Source: Propionibacterium sp. (lineage in GTDB: Bacteria > Actinomycetota > Actinomycetes > Propionibacteriales > Propionibacteriaceae). Taken from it: a stretch of 6,649 bases of DNA. The notes beneath the pieces were generated by a model. It ran no database searches. It was not told where the DNA came from and saw only the letters and a program-made list of their open reading frames with translations. Position numbers and translations under genes: made by a program. Location: assembly GCA_012837465.1 (NCBI GenBank), contig DURG01000380.1, forward strand, positions 1-6,649, given 5' to 3'. Shown piece after piece: positions 6,032 to 6,649 of the stretch (position 1 is the first letter of the stretch; each line of letters opens with the position of its first letter).

Positions 6032-6355
6032 ATGGCCCGTTTGGTCCGGGTGGTCCATATTGATGACGTTGACGGTACCGAGGGGGCGAGCCCAGTGGAG
6101 TTCTCCATCGGTGGCGACGCGTATTCCATTGACCTGACGCCGGAGAATGAGGCCACGTTCCGCGAACTCCTGCAGCCCTACATCGACAAGGCCGAGAAGG
6201 TGGGCCGCAGGCGCGCGGGCCGCACGTCGGCGGCGGCGCCCAAGGGCACCTCGAACGCCAGGATCCGCGAATGGGCCCGCTCCAACGGCTACAAGGTCTC
6301 GGATCGCGGCCGCATCTCGGCCGAGGTCGTGGCCGCCTACGAAGCCGCACACTAG
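6032..6355 (+). CDS. lsr2: Lsr2 family nucleoid-associated protein (H-NS-like)
   Basis: Lsr2 bridges DNA and silences A+T-rich, often horizontally acquired genes in actinobacteria. The 107-residue product is close to the usual 110 or so. The N-terminal dimerisation part (about 1-55) has the IDDVDG segment (10-15) and a beta-rich VEFSIGGDAYSIDL (22-35). A basic linker (GRRRAGR, 58-64) leads to the C-terminal DNA-binding unit IREWARSNGYKV (78-89) and the RGR minor-groove hook (92-94), then ISAEVVAAYEAAH. The ATG at 6032 has GAGGAG at 6020-6025, six bases upstream. An in-frame ATG at 5924 is rejected because the added residues are not Lsr2-like and overlap the divergent gene. Lsr2 beside clpC is a conserved actinobacterial pair, as in Rv3597c-Rv3596c. 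Confidence 0.97.
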   Translation: MARLVRVVHIDDVDGTEGASPVEFSIGGDAYSIDLTPENEATFRELLQPYIDKAEKVGRRRAGRTSAAAPKGTSNARIREWARSNGYKVSDRGRISAEVVAAYEAAH

Positions 6356-6374
6356 ACATCAACCCGCGCCGGGA

Positions 6375-6397
6375 ACCCGTCCATGTTCGCGACGGGT
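6375..6397. repeat. Inverted repeat downstream of lsr2 (ACCCGTC/GACGGGT)
   Basis: ACCCGTC (6375-6381) and GACGGGT (6391-6397) are exact reverse complements around a nine-base loop, 20 nt after the lsr2 stop. This could be a lsr2 terminator stem, although no U-tract follows. It overlaps the ClgR-like site described separately, so only one of the two readings may matter. Confidence 0.35.
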
Positions 6398-6401
6398 GAA
6401 C
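6385..6401 (+). promoter_or_regulatory. Candidate ClgR-like operator upstream of clpC
   Basis: GTTCGC-N5-GTGAAC is an inverted repeat with one mismatch (a perfect copy would end GCGAAC). ClgR activates clp protease genes in several actinobacteria, and its recognised sites contain CGC-N5-GCG; here the core is CGC-N5-GTG, one base off. The site lies about 95 nt before the clpC ATG and upstream of a possible promoter, the right place for an activator. It overlaps another inverted repeat, and whether this organism has clgR is not visible. Confidence 0.35.
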
Positions 6402-6411
6402 CGTGAGCCCT

Positions 6412-6442
6412 TTGTTCCCGCCCAAGCGTTAGTAAGCTTGGG
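6412..6442 (+). promoter_or_regulatory. Candidate clpC promoter overlapped by a 7-bp inverted repeat
   Basis: TTGTTC (6412-6417) and TAAGCT (6433-6438, TANNNT) are separated by 15 bases, a weak promoter-like pair. CCCAAGC (6421-6427) and GCTTGGG (6436-6442) are exact reverse complements with an eight-base spacer, and the dyad covers the proposed -10. This arrangement would suit a repressor operator, or the dyad may act only as RNA. It does not match the HspR HAIR consensus. The predicted leader would be about 50 nt. Confidence 0.35.
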
Positions 6443-6495
6443 AACCAAGTCGCTCTGTGCCATGCCGCGGGGGGACCGGAAGGGAAGAAGTTCTT

Positions 6496-6649
6496 ATGTT
6501 CGAACGGTTCACGGACCGAGCCCGCCGGGTGATCGTGCTTGCACAGGACGAGGCGAAGCTGCTCAACCACAACTTCATCGGAACGGAGCACATCCTGCTC
6601 GGCCTCATTCATGAGGGTGAGGGCGTGGCCGCGAAGGCGCTCGAATCGC
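6496..6649 (+). CDS. clpC: ClpC AAA+ chaperone subunit, N-terminal fragment (3' cut by window)
   Basis: ClpC is the Hsp100 unfoldase that feeds substrates to the ClpP peptidase. Only 51 residues are in the window, but they form the start of the Clp N-domain: MFERFTDRARRVIVLAQDEA (1-20), then the NFIGTEHILLGLIHEGEGVA segment (26-45), which is almost invariant in ClpC. The ATG at 6496 has a purine-rich AGGGAAG at 6481-6487, eight bases away. The gene lies 140 nt after lsr2, with its own likely promoter between them. The ATPase domains lie beyond the window. Confidence 0.96.
   Translation, partial: MFERFTDRARRVIVLAQDEAKLLNHNFIGTEHILLGLIHEGEGVAAKALES

Noticed and set aside
6421..6442. HspR-binding HAIR element before clpC.
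   Set aside because: The dyad CCCAAGC-N8-GCTTGGG differs from CTTGAGT-N7-ACTCAAG in both half-site sequence and spacer.

Overview
The window is high-GC bacterial DNA, about two thirds G+C by eye, and every confident gene points to an actinobacterium. The clearest marker is an Lsr2 nucleoid protein beside clpC. Further support comes from an FtsH with an HEGGH zinc motif and a proline-rich tail, and from a DUF3180-type membrane protein directly after folK. The gene order resembles the ftsH-folE-folP-folB-folK block and the lsr2-clpC pair as I remember them from mycobacteria. The genus cannot be fixed from the sequence alone; a Propionibacteriaceae-like organism is a guess.

Layout: (1) 1-1203 is the 3' two thirds of ftsH, cut by the window edge. 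(2) 1205-3590 is the tetrahydrofolate branch. It holds folE (GTP cyclohydrolase I), folP (dihydropteroate synthase), folB (dihydroneopterin aldolase) and folK (HPPK), all on the + strand and mostly coupled by 1-8 nt gaps or overlaps. The one real gap, between folP and folB, holds a 24-bp near-palindrome and a promoter-like -10 box. (3) 3587-4775 encodes two membrane proteins of unknown function: a four-helix DUF3180-like protein fused to folK by TTGA overlap, and a two-helix protein with a long cytoplasmic coiled coil that looks leaderless. (4) 4830-5939, on the - strand, is an orphan homologue of the complex I 49-kDa subunit (NuoD) with no other nuo gene in the window. (5) 6032-6355 is lsr2, divergent from the NuoD-like gene. 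(6) 6496 to the end is the start of clpC, preceded by a candidate ClgR-like operator and an inverted repeat.

How the genes work together: FolE makes dihydroneopterin triphosphate from GTP. After dephosphorylation, FolB converts dihydroneopterin to 6-hydroxymethyl-dihydropterin, FolK pyrophosphorylates it, and FolP condenses it with p-aminobenzoate. FtsH and ClpC are housekeeping ATP-dependent proteolysis components, and Lsr2 is an H-NS-like silencer. No mobile element, CRISPR array, tRNA or rRNA was seen.

Most of the window is ordinary. The best second look is the orphan NuoD-like protein. It keeps the NuoD fold signatures, but the residues that bind the ubiquinone headgroup in complex I appear replaced (His to Ser, Tyr to Trp, and the partner Asp apparently lost), and it has no [NiFe]-hydrogenase cysteines. 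No gene system that I can defend as wholly undescribed is present.
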